Positions 32,494-39,852 of a stretch of 40,229 nt of DNA are shown here, piece by piece. This DNA comes from Janthinobacterium sp. GW456P (lineage in GTDB: Bacteria; Pseudomonadota; Gammaproteobacteria; Burkholderiales; Burkholderiaceae_D). The translations under genes were made by a program, and so were the position numbers. Where the stretch lies: the NCBI RefSeq assembly GCF_002127655.1, contig NZ_NEHB01000001.1, positions 171,742 through 211,970 of the forward strand, written 5' to 3'. How positions within the stretch are numbered: position 1 is the first letter of the stretch; each line of letters starts with the position of its first letter. The notes beneath the pieces are model-generated. The model saw nothing but the letters and a program-made list of their open reading frames with translations. It was not told the origin of the DNA and made no database searches.

Positions 32494-34671
32494 TCAGTTC
32501 CCGATGCAGCCGGGGGCCGCGTCAAAGGTGCGCAAGCCTGCGCAAATCAGGTCGACGGGCAGGTTCAGGGCCCAGGCGGCAGCCGCGACGGCCAGCACGC
32601 TGTCGACATTGCCGGCCGTGGCCGGTTTCAGCAGGTCCAGGCACAGCAAGACCGTTTCGATGCCGCCTTCGGCCAGCACGATGTGGTTGCCGCGCACGAA
32701 CACGGCGCGCTGGCCGGCGGCCAGTTGCGTCGCGATGGCCGGCAAGCCGCCATCCTGCGCATACAGGGTCACCGTGCCGTCGCACAGTTCGGCCAGTTCC
32801 AGCACGTGCGCGTTGGCGGCATTGAGCACGGCCACGCCGGTCGGCACGACCACGTCGACCTGGCTGCGCACGGCCTTGTACAGGCCCGCTTCGTCGAGCA
32901 CGTCGAAATCCTTGACGCTCTCGAGGCTGCCCATGTCGGTGACGATGCCGACCTGACATTTATCATAAGCCAGGCCTTCGGCCAGGATCATGCGCGGATT
33001 GCTCTCGAACAGGGCCGTCTGCACGGTGCGGTTGAGCAGCAGGCGCTGGCCCGCGTCCCAGTTCACGCAATCGCTGCTGACGACGCGGCGCTGGTCCAGA
33101 TACATGCCTTCGCTGCAGACGGCGCCCGTGTGCAGGCCCGACAGGTTGAGCAGTTTGCACAGCATGCGCACGATCAGGCTGGCGCCGCGCGTGCCCGTCA
33201 CGCCGATCAGCGGAATGCGGCCCGTTTCCTCGGGCGCGAACAGGTGGTCGACGATGGCCGCGCCGACGGGGCGGGGCTGGCCCACGCCCGGCTTGATGTG
33301 CGCCAGCAGGCCGGGGCTGGCATTGACTTCGATGATGGCGCCGCGCTGCTCTTCGAGCGGACGCGTGATGTCGGTGGTGACCAGGTCGATGCCGGCGATG
33401 TCCAGGCCGACGACGCGCGCGGCCAGCAGGGCCGCATGCACGACGGACGGGTGCACGTCGTCGGTGACGTCGATGGCGACGTTGCCGTTCGGCTGGATCA
33501 GCACTTTCTGGCCGGCCTGCGGCACGGACAGGGCGGTCATGCCCTGGCGCTGCAGTTCGAGGATGATTTCGCCCGATTCATGCGGCTTGACGGTGCCGAG
33601 CGGGAAATCCTCGCCTTCGCCGCGGCGCGGGTCGATATTGATCTGCGTATTGACCAGTTCCAGCACGGTCGACACGCCGTCGCCGTCGACCCACAAGGAT
33701 TCGCCCTTGGCGGCCGCGATCAGCTTGTTGCCGACCACGAGCAGGCGGTGCTCGTCGCCCGTGATGAAGCTTTCCACCAGCACGGCCGAGCTGTCGCCCT
33801 TGCGCGCGGCCAGTTCGTAGGCTGCCTTCACGTCGCTTTCGGTCATCAGGTTCAGCGACACGCCGCGGCCGTGGTTGCCGTCGTACGGCTTGACGACGAC
33901 GGGCACGCCGATGTCCTGCGCTTCTTCCCAGGCCGCTTCGGCGCTGCGCACCAGGCTGCCTTCAGGCACGCGCACGCCGCACGATTTGAGCAGGAATTTG
34001 GTGAGATCCTTGTCGCTGGCGATGCCTTCGGCAATCGCGCTGGTACGGTCCGTTTCGGCCGTCCAGATGCGGCGCTGCGCGGCGCCGTGGCCCAGCTGCA
34101 CCAGGTTGCCGTCGTTCAGGCGCAAGGAAGGGATGCTGCGCTCGGTGGCCGCATCGACGATGCTGGCCGTGCTCGGGCCCAGGCAACGCGAATCGACCAT
34201 GTCGCGCAGCGGCGCCAATGCCGCTTCCAGGTCGTAGGCTTCATCGTTGATGGCGGCCATCAGCAGTTCGCGTGCGGCGGCCAGGGCGGCGCGGCCCACA
34301 TGCTCTTCGCGCGTGCGGAAGGCCATCTTGTAGACGCCGCGCTGGCTGGTCGAGCGCGTCTGGCCGAAGCCCGTGCGCATGCCGGCCAGGTTTTGCAGTT
34401 CCAGTACCACGTGTTCGAGGATATGAGCCGACCATGTGCCTTCGCGCAGGCGCTCGAAAAAGCCGCCCCGTTCTCCCACGCCGCAGCGGTGCTCGATCAT
34501 GCCTGGCAGCCACGCCACCAGGCGCTCGTACAGGCCGGGCAGGGTATTCGATGGATAGTCTTCCAGTTCGCCGATGTCGACCCAGGCTTCAATCACCGGG
34601 CGGTAAGTCCAGATGTTGGGGCCGCGCAAGTGGGTGACGCGGACGAATTCGATGTTCTTCTTCTTGATCAT
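32494..34671 (-). CDS. cphA': Short cyanophycin synthetase homologue with defective Mur-ligase half
   Basis: A 725-residue paralogue of CphA. The N-terminal and ATP-grasp domains look intact (VVVKPYDGNHGRGV, EHRLLVVGNKLIAAA, EVNASPGLLAH). The Mur-ligase half is damaged: the P-loop position reads GVTGTRGASLIV with no Lys-Thr pair (about residues 490-498), the Mg/nucleotide segment TNIGAGDHLG is IVTDMGSLESV, and the protein stops at TFDAAPGCIGN, exactly where the C-terminal lobe begins in CphA. It should keep Asp-type ligation but not Arg ligation. This resembles the cyanobacterial CphA2 type, which is shorter with one active ATP site and polymerises beta-Asp-Arg dipeptides. First gene of the operon with cphA. 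Confidence 0.92.
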   Translation of the reverse strand: MIKKKNIEFVRVTHLRGPNIWTYRPVIEAWVDIGELEDYPSNTLPGLYERLVAWLPGMIEHRCGVGERGGFFERLREGTWSAHILEHVVLELQNLAGMRTGFGQTRSTSQRGVYKMAFRTREEHVGRAALAAARELLMAAINDEAYDLEAALAPLRDMVDSRCLGPSTASIVDAATERSIPSLRLNDGNLVQLGHGAAQRRIWTAETDRTSAIAEGIASDKDLTKFLLKSCGVRVPEGSLVRSAEAAWEEAQDIGVPVVVKPYDGNHGRGVSLNLMTESDVKAAYELAARKGDSSAVLVESFITGDEHRLLVVGNKLIAAAKGESLWVDGDGVSTVLELVNTQINIDPRRGEGEDFPLGTVKPHESGEIILELQRQGMTALSVPQAGQKVLIQPNGNVAIDVTDDVHPSVVHAALLAARVVGLDIAGIDLVTTDITRPLEEQRGAIIEVNASPGLLAHIKPGVGQPRPVGAAIVDHLFAPEETGRIPLIGVTGTRGASLIVRMLCKLLNLSGLHTGAVCSEGMYLDQRRVVSSDCVNWDAGQRLLLNRTVQTALFESNPRMILAEGLAYDKCQVGIVTDMGSLESVKDFDVLDEAGLYKAVRSQVDVVVPTGVAVLNAANAHVLELAELCDGTVTLYAQDGGLPAIATQLAAGQRAVFVRGNHIVLAEGGIETVLLCLDLLKPATAGNVDSVLAVAAAAWALNLPVDLICAGLRTFDAAPGCIGN

Positions 34672-34838
34672 GTAAGTGGTTTCTTGATAACAAGCCAGGC
34701 GTCTGGGCGCCAGATACTTTATGTTGGCTTTACAGAGTCTTTTCAGGCTCGTGCTTGGTTCTTTATCCCGGGTATGCGCAGTGTGCCACTTTTAGCGGCC
34801 TCTTGTCGCGTTTGCTTCTCGTATTCTGCTGGTGTTGT
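34672..34838. other. cphA' upstream region
   Basis: Leader and promoter region of cphA'. Contains the imperfect palindrome TCTGG-GCG-CCAGA (34702-34714) and TTGATAACAA close to the start codon. I could not pick a convincing -10/-35 pair on the minus strand. Confidence 0.35.
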
Positions 34839-34842
34839 CATT

Positions 34843-34862
34843 CTAATTGTTACTAATTGTTG
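34843..34862. repeat. Tandem 10-bp repeat in the cph divergent region
   Basis: CTAATTGTTA (34843-34852) followed directly by CTAATTGTTG (34853-34862), with a further partial TTGTTA at 34869. Spacing of about one helical turn suggests a regulator binding site between cphA' and the divergent ABC transporter gene. Confidence 0.5.
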
Positions 34863-34912
34863 CCATACTTGTTATAAAGTTACCGACTCCGGGCTAAGCT
34901 GGAGCATTTGCG

Positions 34913-34934
34913 CAACAGCGGGCTGTTGTATACT
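34913..34934 (+). promoter_or_regulatory. Inverted repeat abutting a -10 box, ABC transporter promoter
   Basis: CAACAG (34913-34918), CGGG, CTGTTG (34923-34928) is a perfect 6-bp inverted repeat. It ends at TATACT (34929-34934), a 5/6 match to the -10 box, and fills most of the expected -10/-35 spacer. The upstream TTTGCG is a weak -35. A protein bound here would act directly on the promoter. The leader to the ABC gene would be about 200 nt. Confidence 0.5.
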
Positions 34935-35138
34935 TGCCCCTGTACGATGGACGCGCCTTTTTTTGCTCCGTTTTGCCATCATTCATTACCTGCAGGCATC
35001 CATTCGATACAATACAGGAAATTGCCACTGGTGCATCCACCTCGCCATCGCGCAGTACACAAACATTGATCGGGCGACTGCCCCATCCCCCAAATCCCGC
35101 CCTGAAGGGCTTGGCCTCGAGCCGGAGTATGCTTTACG

Positions 35139-37421
35139 ATGACAACTGAACTGAGTGTTCCTGCAACAACTATTCCCCCCACTTCGCCGTCGGCGACCGT
35201 GCCGGAAACCTGGCTGGCGGAAGTGGAAAGCAAGCTTTCTCCAGGGGAGAACGTTTTAAGTAGCGTTGAGGTTGACCTCGATGCGCGATTACGTTTCACA
35301 AAAGGCATAATTGTTGTCACAGAGAAGCGTTTGCTGGCCCGCGCGCCGGGCGACAAAGAGTGGAAACATTGGTCTTTCCGCCACGGATTGCGCCTGACTC
35401 ACCATGACCACGCCGGTGTCGGCCACCTGGAACTGTTCGACGACCACGGCCGCCTGGCGTCGTGGCGCTTTACTTTGGGCCAGAACCTGCATGCGATCCG
35501 CGTGCTGGAACAGTTCGTCGAACGCCTCGACAGCCACCTGACGGGCCAGCCCGTGCTGGAAGCGGAGCAGGAAGTCTGTCCCAGCTGCAAAGCGCCTCTG
35601 GAGCCGGAGCAGGAAGAGTGTCCGATCTGCGCCAAGGTGCTGCATACGCCGCCATCGACCTGGACCCTGTTCCGCCTGTGGCGCTTCGCCCACCCCTACC
35701 GTGGCCAGCTGGCCCTGGGATTCATTTTGATGCTGCTGAGCACGGCCGCGCACATGATTCCGCCCTACCTGACGGCGCCGCTGATGGACAACGTGCTGAT
35801 CCCGTATCAGAACGGCAAGCATATCGACCCGTGGCTGGTGGTCTACTACATGAGCGGCTTGCTCGGTTCGGCCCTGCTGGCCTGGCTGCTGGGCTGGGGC
35901 AAGACGTATGTGCTGGCCCTGGTATCCGAACGCATGGGCGCCGATTTGCGCTCGGCCACGTATGAACACCTGATGAAGCTGTCGCTGGAATTCTTTGGCG
36001 GCAAGCGCACGGGCGATCTGATGGCGCGCATCGGCAGCGGCAGCGACCGCATCTGCGTCTTCCTCTCGCTGCATTTGCTCGATTTCGCGTCCGACGTGCT
36101 GATGATCATCATGACGGGCGTCATTTTGTGGTCGATGAACCCGTGGCTGGCCATCATGACCCTGGCGCCGCTGCCCTTCATCGCCTGGATGATCCACCTG
36201 GTGCGCGACCGTTTGCGCACGGGCTTTGAAAAGATCGACCGCGTGTGGAGCGAAGTGACCAACGTGCTGGCCGATACGATACCCGGCATCCGCGTGGTGA
36301 AAGCGTTTGCGCAGGAAAAACGCGAAGCGGCCCGCTTCCGCGACGCCAACGCGCACAACCTGGCCGTCAACGATAAATTGAACAAGGTCTGGTCGCTGTT
36401 TTCGCCGACCGTTTCCTTCCTGACGGAGATGGGTTTGCTGGTCATCTGGTGCTTCGGCATCTGGCAGCTGTCGCGCGGCGAAATCACCGTCGGCGTGCTG
36501 ACCGCCTTCATCGCCTACAGCACGCGCTTCTACGGCCGCCTCGATTCGATGAGCCGCATCGTCTCCGTGACGCAGAAATCGGCATCGGCCGCCAAGCGCA
36601 TCTTCGACATCCTCGACCACGTGTCGAGCGTGCCGGAACCGGCGCAACCGGTGAAACTGGAGAAGATCGAAGGCAGGATCGATTTGCGCGAAGTCGGTTT
36701 CCGCTATGGCAACCGGGCCGTCAACCGCGGCATCACCCTGAACATCAAGGCGGGCGAGATGATCGGCCTGGTGGGCCACAGCGGTTCGGGCAAGAGCACC
36801 CTGGTCAACCTGATCTGCCGTTTCTATGACGTCTCGGAAGGGGCGATCCTGCTCGACGGCGTCGACATCCGCTCGTTTGCCGTGTCCGACTACCGCCGCA
36901 ACATCGGCCTGGTGCTGCAGGAGCCGTTCCTGTTCTTCGGCACCATCGCGGAAAATATCGCCTACGGCAAGCCGCACGCGACGCGCCAGGAGATCATCGC
37001 CGCCGCGCGCGCCGCGCATGCGCACGAATTCATCCTGCGCCTGCCGCAGGGCTACGATTCGATGGTGGGCGAGCGTGGCCAGGGCTTGTCGGGCGGCGAA
37101 CGCCAGCGCATCTCGATCGCCCGCGCGCTGCTGATCGACCCGCGCATCCTGATCATGGATGAAGCCACATCGTCGGTCGATTCGGAAACGGAAAAGGAAA
37201 TCCAGAAGGCGCTGGACAACCTGGTGCAGGGCCGCACGACGATCGCCATCGCGCACCGCCTGTCGACGCTGCACCGGGCCGACCGCCTGGTGGTGCTGGA
37301 CCGCGGCCAGGTGGTCGAAGTGGGCAGTCACGATGAATTGATGGCGAAAGAGGGCGCCTATTTCCGCCTCTACGAAGCACAGGCGCGCAACAACGAACTC
37401 GCCCTGGATGACAAGGAATAA
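35139..37421 (+). CDS. Cyanophycin-associated ABC exporter with N-terminal zinc ribbon
   Basis: A 760-residue half-transporter (membrane plus ATPase in one chain). Residues 1-140 form a soluble beta-rich domain (PETWLAEVESKLSPGENVLSS..., FTKGIIVVTEKRLLAR, PH-like in pattern). A zinc ribbon follows, C147-x2-C150...C161-x2-C164 (CPSCKAPL...CPICAK). Six membrane helices span about 185-480, then the ATPase: Walker A GHSGSGKST near 546-554, LSGGERQRISIARALL, Walker B ILIMDEATSS, and the H-loop AHRLST. From memory, this architecture is annotated as the cyanophycin metabolism-associated ABC transporter, which fits its neighbours. Substrate unknown. The DUF1854 gene follows after 2 nt. Confidence 0.9.
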   Translation: MTTELSVPATTIPPTSPSATVPETWLAEVESKLSPGENVLSSVEVDLDARLRFTKGIIVVTEKRLLARAPGDKEWKHWSFRHGLRLTHHDHAGVGHLELFDDHGRLASWRFTLGQNLHAIRVLEQFVERLDSHLTGQPVLEAEQEVCPSCKAPLEPEQEECPICAKVLHTPPSTWTLFRLWRFAHPYRGQLALGFILMLLSTAAHMIPPYLTAPLMDNVLIPYQNGKHIDPWLVVYYMSGLLGSALLAWLLGWGKTYVLALVSERMGADLRSATYEHLMKLSLEFFGGKRTGDLMARIGSGSDRICVFLSLHLLDFASDVLMIIMTGVILWSMNPWLAIMTLAPLPFIAWMIHLVRDRLRTGFEKIDRVWSEVTNVLADTIPGIRVVKAFAQEKREAARFRDANAHNLAVNDKLNKVWSLFSPTVSFLTEMGLLVIWCFGIWQLSRGEITVGVLTAFIAYSTRFYGRLDSMSRIVSVTQKSASAAKRIFDILDHVSSVPEPAQPVKLEKIEGRIDLREVGFRYGNRAVNRGITLNIKAGEMIGLVGHSGSGKSTLVNLICRFYDVSEGAILLDGVDIRSFAVSDYRRNIGLVLQEPFLFFGTIAENIAYGKPHATRQEIIAAARAAHAHEFILRLPQGYDSMVGERGQGLSGGERQRISIARALLIDPRILIMDEATSSVDSETEKEIQKALDNLVQGRTTIAIAHRLSTLHRADRLVVLDRGQVVEVGSHDELMAKEGAYFRLYEAQARNNELALDDKE

Positions 37422-37423
37422 GC

Positions 37424-37894
37424 ATGGCCAGTACAACTTTTACATTGCACCGCGACCCTTTCGGCAAGCTGGTGATGACGGATGCCCACGGCCAGGTCTT
37501 CGAAGGCGTGGCGCCCGTGCGTGCCTTCCCCATCCAGTCGCCCGGCGAAGGCATTTCGCTGGTGCTGGGCGACGGCAAGGAAGTGGCGTGGATCGACCGC
37601 CTCGACGCCTTGCCGGAGCCGGCGCGCAGCCTGCTGCAGGAAGAGCTGGAAGGGCGCGAATTCATGCCCGAGATATCGCGCGTGAAAAGCGTCTCCAGCT
37701 TCGCCACGCCATGCACCTGGTACGTCGACACGGACCGCGGCGAGACGCAGTTCGTGCTCAAGGGCGAGGAAGACATCCGCCGCATCGGCGCCGCGTCGCT
37801 GCTGATCGCCGACAACCACGGCATCCACTTCTTGATCCGCGACATGTTCAACATCGACAAGACGACGAAAAAGATACTCGACCGCTTTTTGTAG
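37424..37894 (+). CDS. DUF1854 protein linked to cyanophycin metabolism
   Basis: A 156-residue soluble protein of the DUF1854 family, known to accompany cyanophycin synthetase and the ABC exporter. It begins MASTTFTLHRDPFGKLVMTDAHG and is mostly beta, with the typical EGVAPVRAFPI, SLVLGDGKEVAWIDRLDALP and C-terminal HFLIRDMFNIDKTTKKILDRFL. No signal or membrane segment. Its ATG lies 2 nt after the transporter stop and AAGGAA sits inside the end of that gene, so the two are co-translated. Role not known; a cytoplasmic partner of the transporter is a fair inference. Confidence 0.92.
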   Translation: MASTTFTLHRDPFGKLVMTDAHGQVFEGVAPVRAFPIQSPGEGISLVLGDGKEVAWIDRLDALPEPARSLLQEELEGREFMPEISRVKSVSSFATPCTWYVDTDRGETQFVLKGEEDIRRIGAASLLIADNHGIHFLIRDMFNIDKTTKKILDRFL

Positions 37895-38058
37895 TATTTA
37901 AATAGACTGCCTGAGCGAGAGCATCAATGACCGGAATTTGGGCGTTGATACTTTTTTGGGGCTCATGTGCCGCCAAGTGTGACTAAAACGCTGCCCGCTG
38001 CTGCGGCCGCTCGTGCATACAAGTGCGAGCATGCGCGGATTGTTTCGCAAGTTGAGTA

Positions 38059-38072
38059 TTGATAAATATCAA
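38059..38072. promoter_or_regulatory. Perfect FNR/ANR box
   Basis: TTGAT-AAAT-ATCAA is an exact match to the FNR consensus TTGATNNNNATCAA. A class II site would be centred about 41 bp upstream of the start: CAAAAT (38093-38098) as -10 gives -39.5, TATAAG (38085-38090) gives -31.5. The downstream gene is 350 bp away beyond a terminator, so the likely target is the short transcript ending at 38185. Confidence 0.65.
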
Positions 38073-38104
38073 AGGTGTGCAAGATATAAGTGCAAAATGT
38101 GCAT

Positions 38105-38185
38105 TCCGCCGCATGAGGTGGAAGCGATTTTCTGAAAAATAATCACGGCGGCTGGATTCTGTTTATGCGGAGTCCAGCCTTTTTT
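38105..38185 (+). ncRNA. Candidate FNR-controlled small RNA of about 80 nt
   Basis: Inferred from a perfect FNR box (38059-38072), a possible -10 at 38093-38098 and a strong intrinsic terminator ending at 38185, with no reading frame between them. The first half is unstructured (GCATTCCGCCGCATGAGGTG, then AT-rich), the second half is the terminator stem. Architecture recalls FnrS and AniS, the oxygen-responsive sRNAs of enterobacteria and Neisseria; I claim no sequence homology. The 5' end is uncertain. Confidence 0.4.
38150..38185 (+). terminator. Intrinsic terminator in the AT-rich gap
   Basis: GGCTGGATTC (38150-38159) and GAGTCCAGCC (38170-38179) form a 10-bp stem with one wobble and a 10-nt loop, followed by six T. 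It is 256 bp past the DUF1854 stop, too far to be an ordinary operon terminator, which points to a separate short transcript. Confidence 0.88.
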
Positions 38186-38253
38186 ACGATATCGCTTTGT
38201 TAGCGAGCGGTGTTTCACTGATGTGCATCGAAGTAGGCAGACACAAAAAAAGA

Positions 38254-38301
38254 CGAAAAAAAATTTTTTCATGATACATTTCAATTTTGAATTAAGTATC
38301 A
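38254..38301. other. A/T-tract and nested inverted repeat before the orphan gene
   Basis: An A8T6 tract (about 38255-38269) is followed by the nested inverted repeat TGATAC (38272-38277), TCAA-TT-TTGA (38281-38290), GTATCA (38296-38301). TGATAC recurs at about 38320. AT-rich, curved DNA of this type is typical of silenced, acquired genes and could hold an operator for the gene at 38422. Confidence 0.45.
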
Positions 38302-38421
38302 ATTCATTAAAGTTGTGCGTGATACATCTTCCCGGGTCATGCAAAAAGTGCTGTTTTCGTGTTCTATGCCCCCAGCGAATGGTGGCCCGAATCCATGAAA
38401 TTTTCAACGTGAGGAAATTGA

Positions 38422-39408
38422 ATGAAGAAATATGCTTTGTTATCTTGTCTGCTCATTGCCGGCAGTGCGCATGCTACGTGGGTGCCGCGGGTGACTGCCA
38501 CCACATACATCGCCACGGTCCATTATGCGGGTGGTAGTATCTCCTATGCCGAGAAGCAGGCTGAGCGAGGACCTCTCACCAGATTTGCAGACCAGGTTAC
38601 CGGCGGGCCCTATAGTGTGGAAACGACGCTGAACACGTTTTTGAAACAGCAGGCGACTAATAATGGCGTGCAGTTTTACTCCGGAAAAGTGACGGGCAGT
38701 CTGCTCTTCACGCTGGCACCGGCCGCGGATGGTACCGTCGGTATTACCGTGCAGGCGCCGCGTTATCAAACTCTGATGGGTTATTCCGGCAAGAGATATG
38801 GCATTAGTTTTCGCTGCACTAATACTGCCGCCATCGATAATTTCACCATCAATGCCCAGCTGGGATCTCCACAAGGCGCAGGCCAAATATTGCCAGGAAC
38901 TGGTGTGTCCGGAAATCCATCGTCATCGACAGATTGTGATTCCAATCTCAGCTGGATATTGCCGGTGATCGGGGACTATATCGTAAACCTGGGCAGCTCC
39001 AAGATTGATGGCGCCATCATCTCTGGCTTGAACCAGGCCATTGCAGGTGTCGCGATTCCATTTTTCAAGCCTGATCAGAACTATCTAACTGCGTTAAGCA
39101 ATTTGATCGCACGAGATAAGGTAGTGGTTTTGCCTGGCGGAGGAAGTTTTCCTATCGGTCAATATATCCAGGATAATCTGGCTTATTTGTTGGCGAACAG
39201 TAAAATCACCATGCAGATAGACAAAGGCGTTATCTTGTCCGATTTGACTGATGAGACCAAGTGGTCCGCTACCGCCAATCTCGTGAAATTGACGCTGACC
39301 TCGCCAGCCATTTCATTTTCTGTGGATTTGCAGGAGCAAGACGATTTGCAGTGGATTTGGGATAAGAAGTGCGGCGGCAGGTATGGAACCGATTGCAATA
39401 TTCCATGA
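38422..39408 (+). CDS. Orphan secreted protein, low GC
   Basis: Not recognised. A 328-residue protein with a Sec signal (MKKYALLSCLLIAGSAHA, cut before TWVPR). GAGGAAA lies at good spacing upstream. The mature part looks all-beta and polar, with a repeated-strand pattern, a Gly/Ser/Asn-rich middle (GQILPGTGVSGNPSSSTDCDS), three to four Cys that could form disulfides (including the tail KKCGGRYGTDCNIP), and the helix-like IIQ/SGLNQAIAGVAIPFF region. No adhesin or enzyme motif is visible. GC is near 50%, clearly below its neighbours, and it sits beside a tRNA remnant, which suggests acquisition by transfer. Confidence 0.85.
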   Translation: MKKYALLSCLLIAGSAHATWVPRVTATTYIATVHYAGGSISYAEKQAERGPLTRFADQVTGGPYSVETTLNTFLKQQATNNGVQFYSGKVTGSLLFTLAPAADGTVGITVQAPRYQTLMGYSGKRYGISFRCTNTAAIDNFTINAQLGSPQGAGQILPGTGVSGNPSSSTDCDSNLSWILPVIGDYIVNLGSSKIDGAIISGLNQAIAGVAIPFFKPDQNYLTALSNLIARDKVVVLPGGGSFPIGQYIQDNLAYLLANSKITMQIDKGVILSDLTDETKWSATANLVKLTLTSPAISFSVDLQEQDDLQWIWDKKCGGRYGTDCNIP

Positions 39409-39635
39409 TCTCATCGTAGCGTTAGACCGTGCCGCGATGATATTGGACGATGGTTGCATTCTATGCAAGCGATGCGCCGTGATGTGTCGTGAAGCCTGCC
39501 AACGTGCGTGAGCGGGAATTTTTTCGGTCGCACGCGGTGTCTGGCATTCATTGTCGTTGCCATCATTCTGCGACTAAGAAGCTGTCGTTTGTGCGACGGA
39601 CCTTGTTTTCGCTAAGCGACATGCAAAAGCCGTGC

Positions 39636-39712
39636 AAACTTAGTCGGCAACTGTGATGACGCGAGGATTGAAAATCCTTGTGCCGGCGGTCCGATTCCGC
39701 TCCAGGCCGCCA
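39636..39712 (+). pseudogene. Decayed tRNA-Phe (3' half recognisable)
   Basis: The anticodon arm GAGGA-TTGAAAA-TCCTT (39663-39679) has anticodon GAA (Phe) with T33 and A37. The T arm GGCGG-TCCGATT-CCGCT (39685-39701) follows, then CCAGGCC, G and an encoded CCA (39710-39712). The T loop has C where the invariant T55 (pseudouridine) should be. The 5' half keeps only a D-loop-like CTTAGTCGGCA; no acceptor strand complementary to CCAGGCC exists upstream and about 8 extra bases precede the anticodon arm. It cannot fold as a tRNA. It may be a remnant or an attachment-site fragment. Confidence 0.7.
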
Positions 39713-39717
39713 GGAAT

Positions 39718-39750
39718 AAAACGCCACCTACGGGTGGCGTTTTCTTTTTT
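39718..39750 (+). terminator. Intrinsic terminator after the tRNA remnant
   Basis: AAAACGCCACC (39718-39728), loop TACG, GGTGGCGTTTT (39733-39743), then CTTTTTT. A UNCG-type tetraloop and long T-run make it strong. Its place 6 bp past the CCA is typical for a tRNA gene. The rest of 39409-39852 holds no gene that I can support. Confidence 0.88.
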
Positions 39751-39852
39751 CACACAGCGCCGTCCACTCTCCGGAAAAACCATACACGTGACTTTTTTCT
39801 GCCGCCGCTAAATCCATTGTGCGAGAATGCCCATCCCCCTTCGATGGTGCGC

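Noticed and set aside
38069..38407. Minus-strand frame including a lipoprotein-like MKKFFFVFFCVCLLRC start
   Set aside because: It runs through the strong terminator hairpin and the FNR box, has no ribosome site, and its hydrophobic start is only the translation of an A/T tract.
39636..39712. Functional tRNA-Phe
   Set aside because: No 5' acceptor strand matches CCAGGCC, the D arm does not pair, extra bases precede the anticodon arm, and the T loop has C at position 55.
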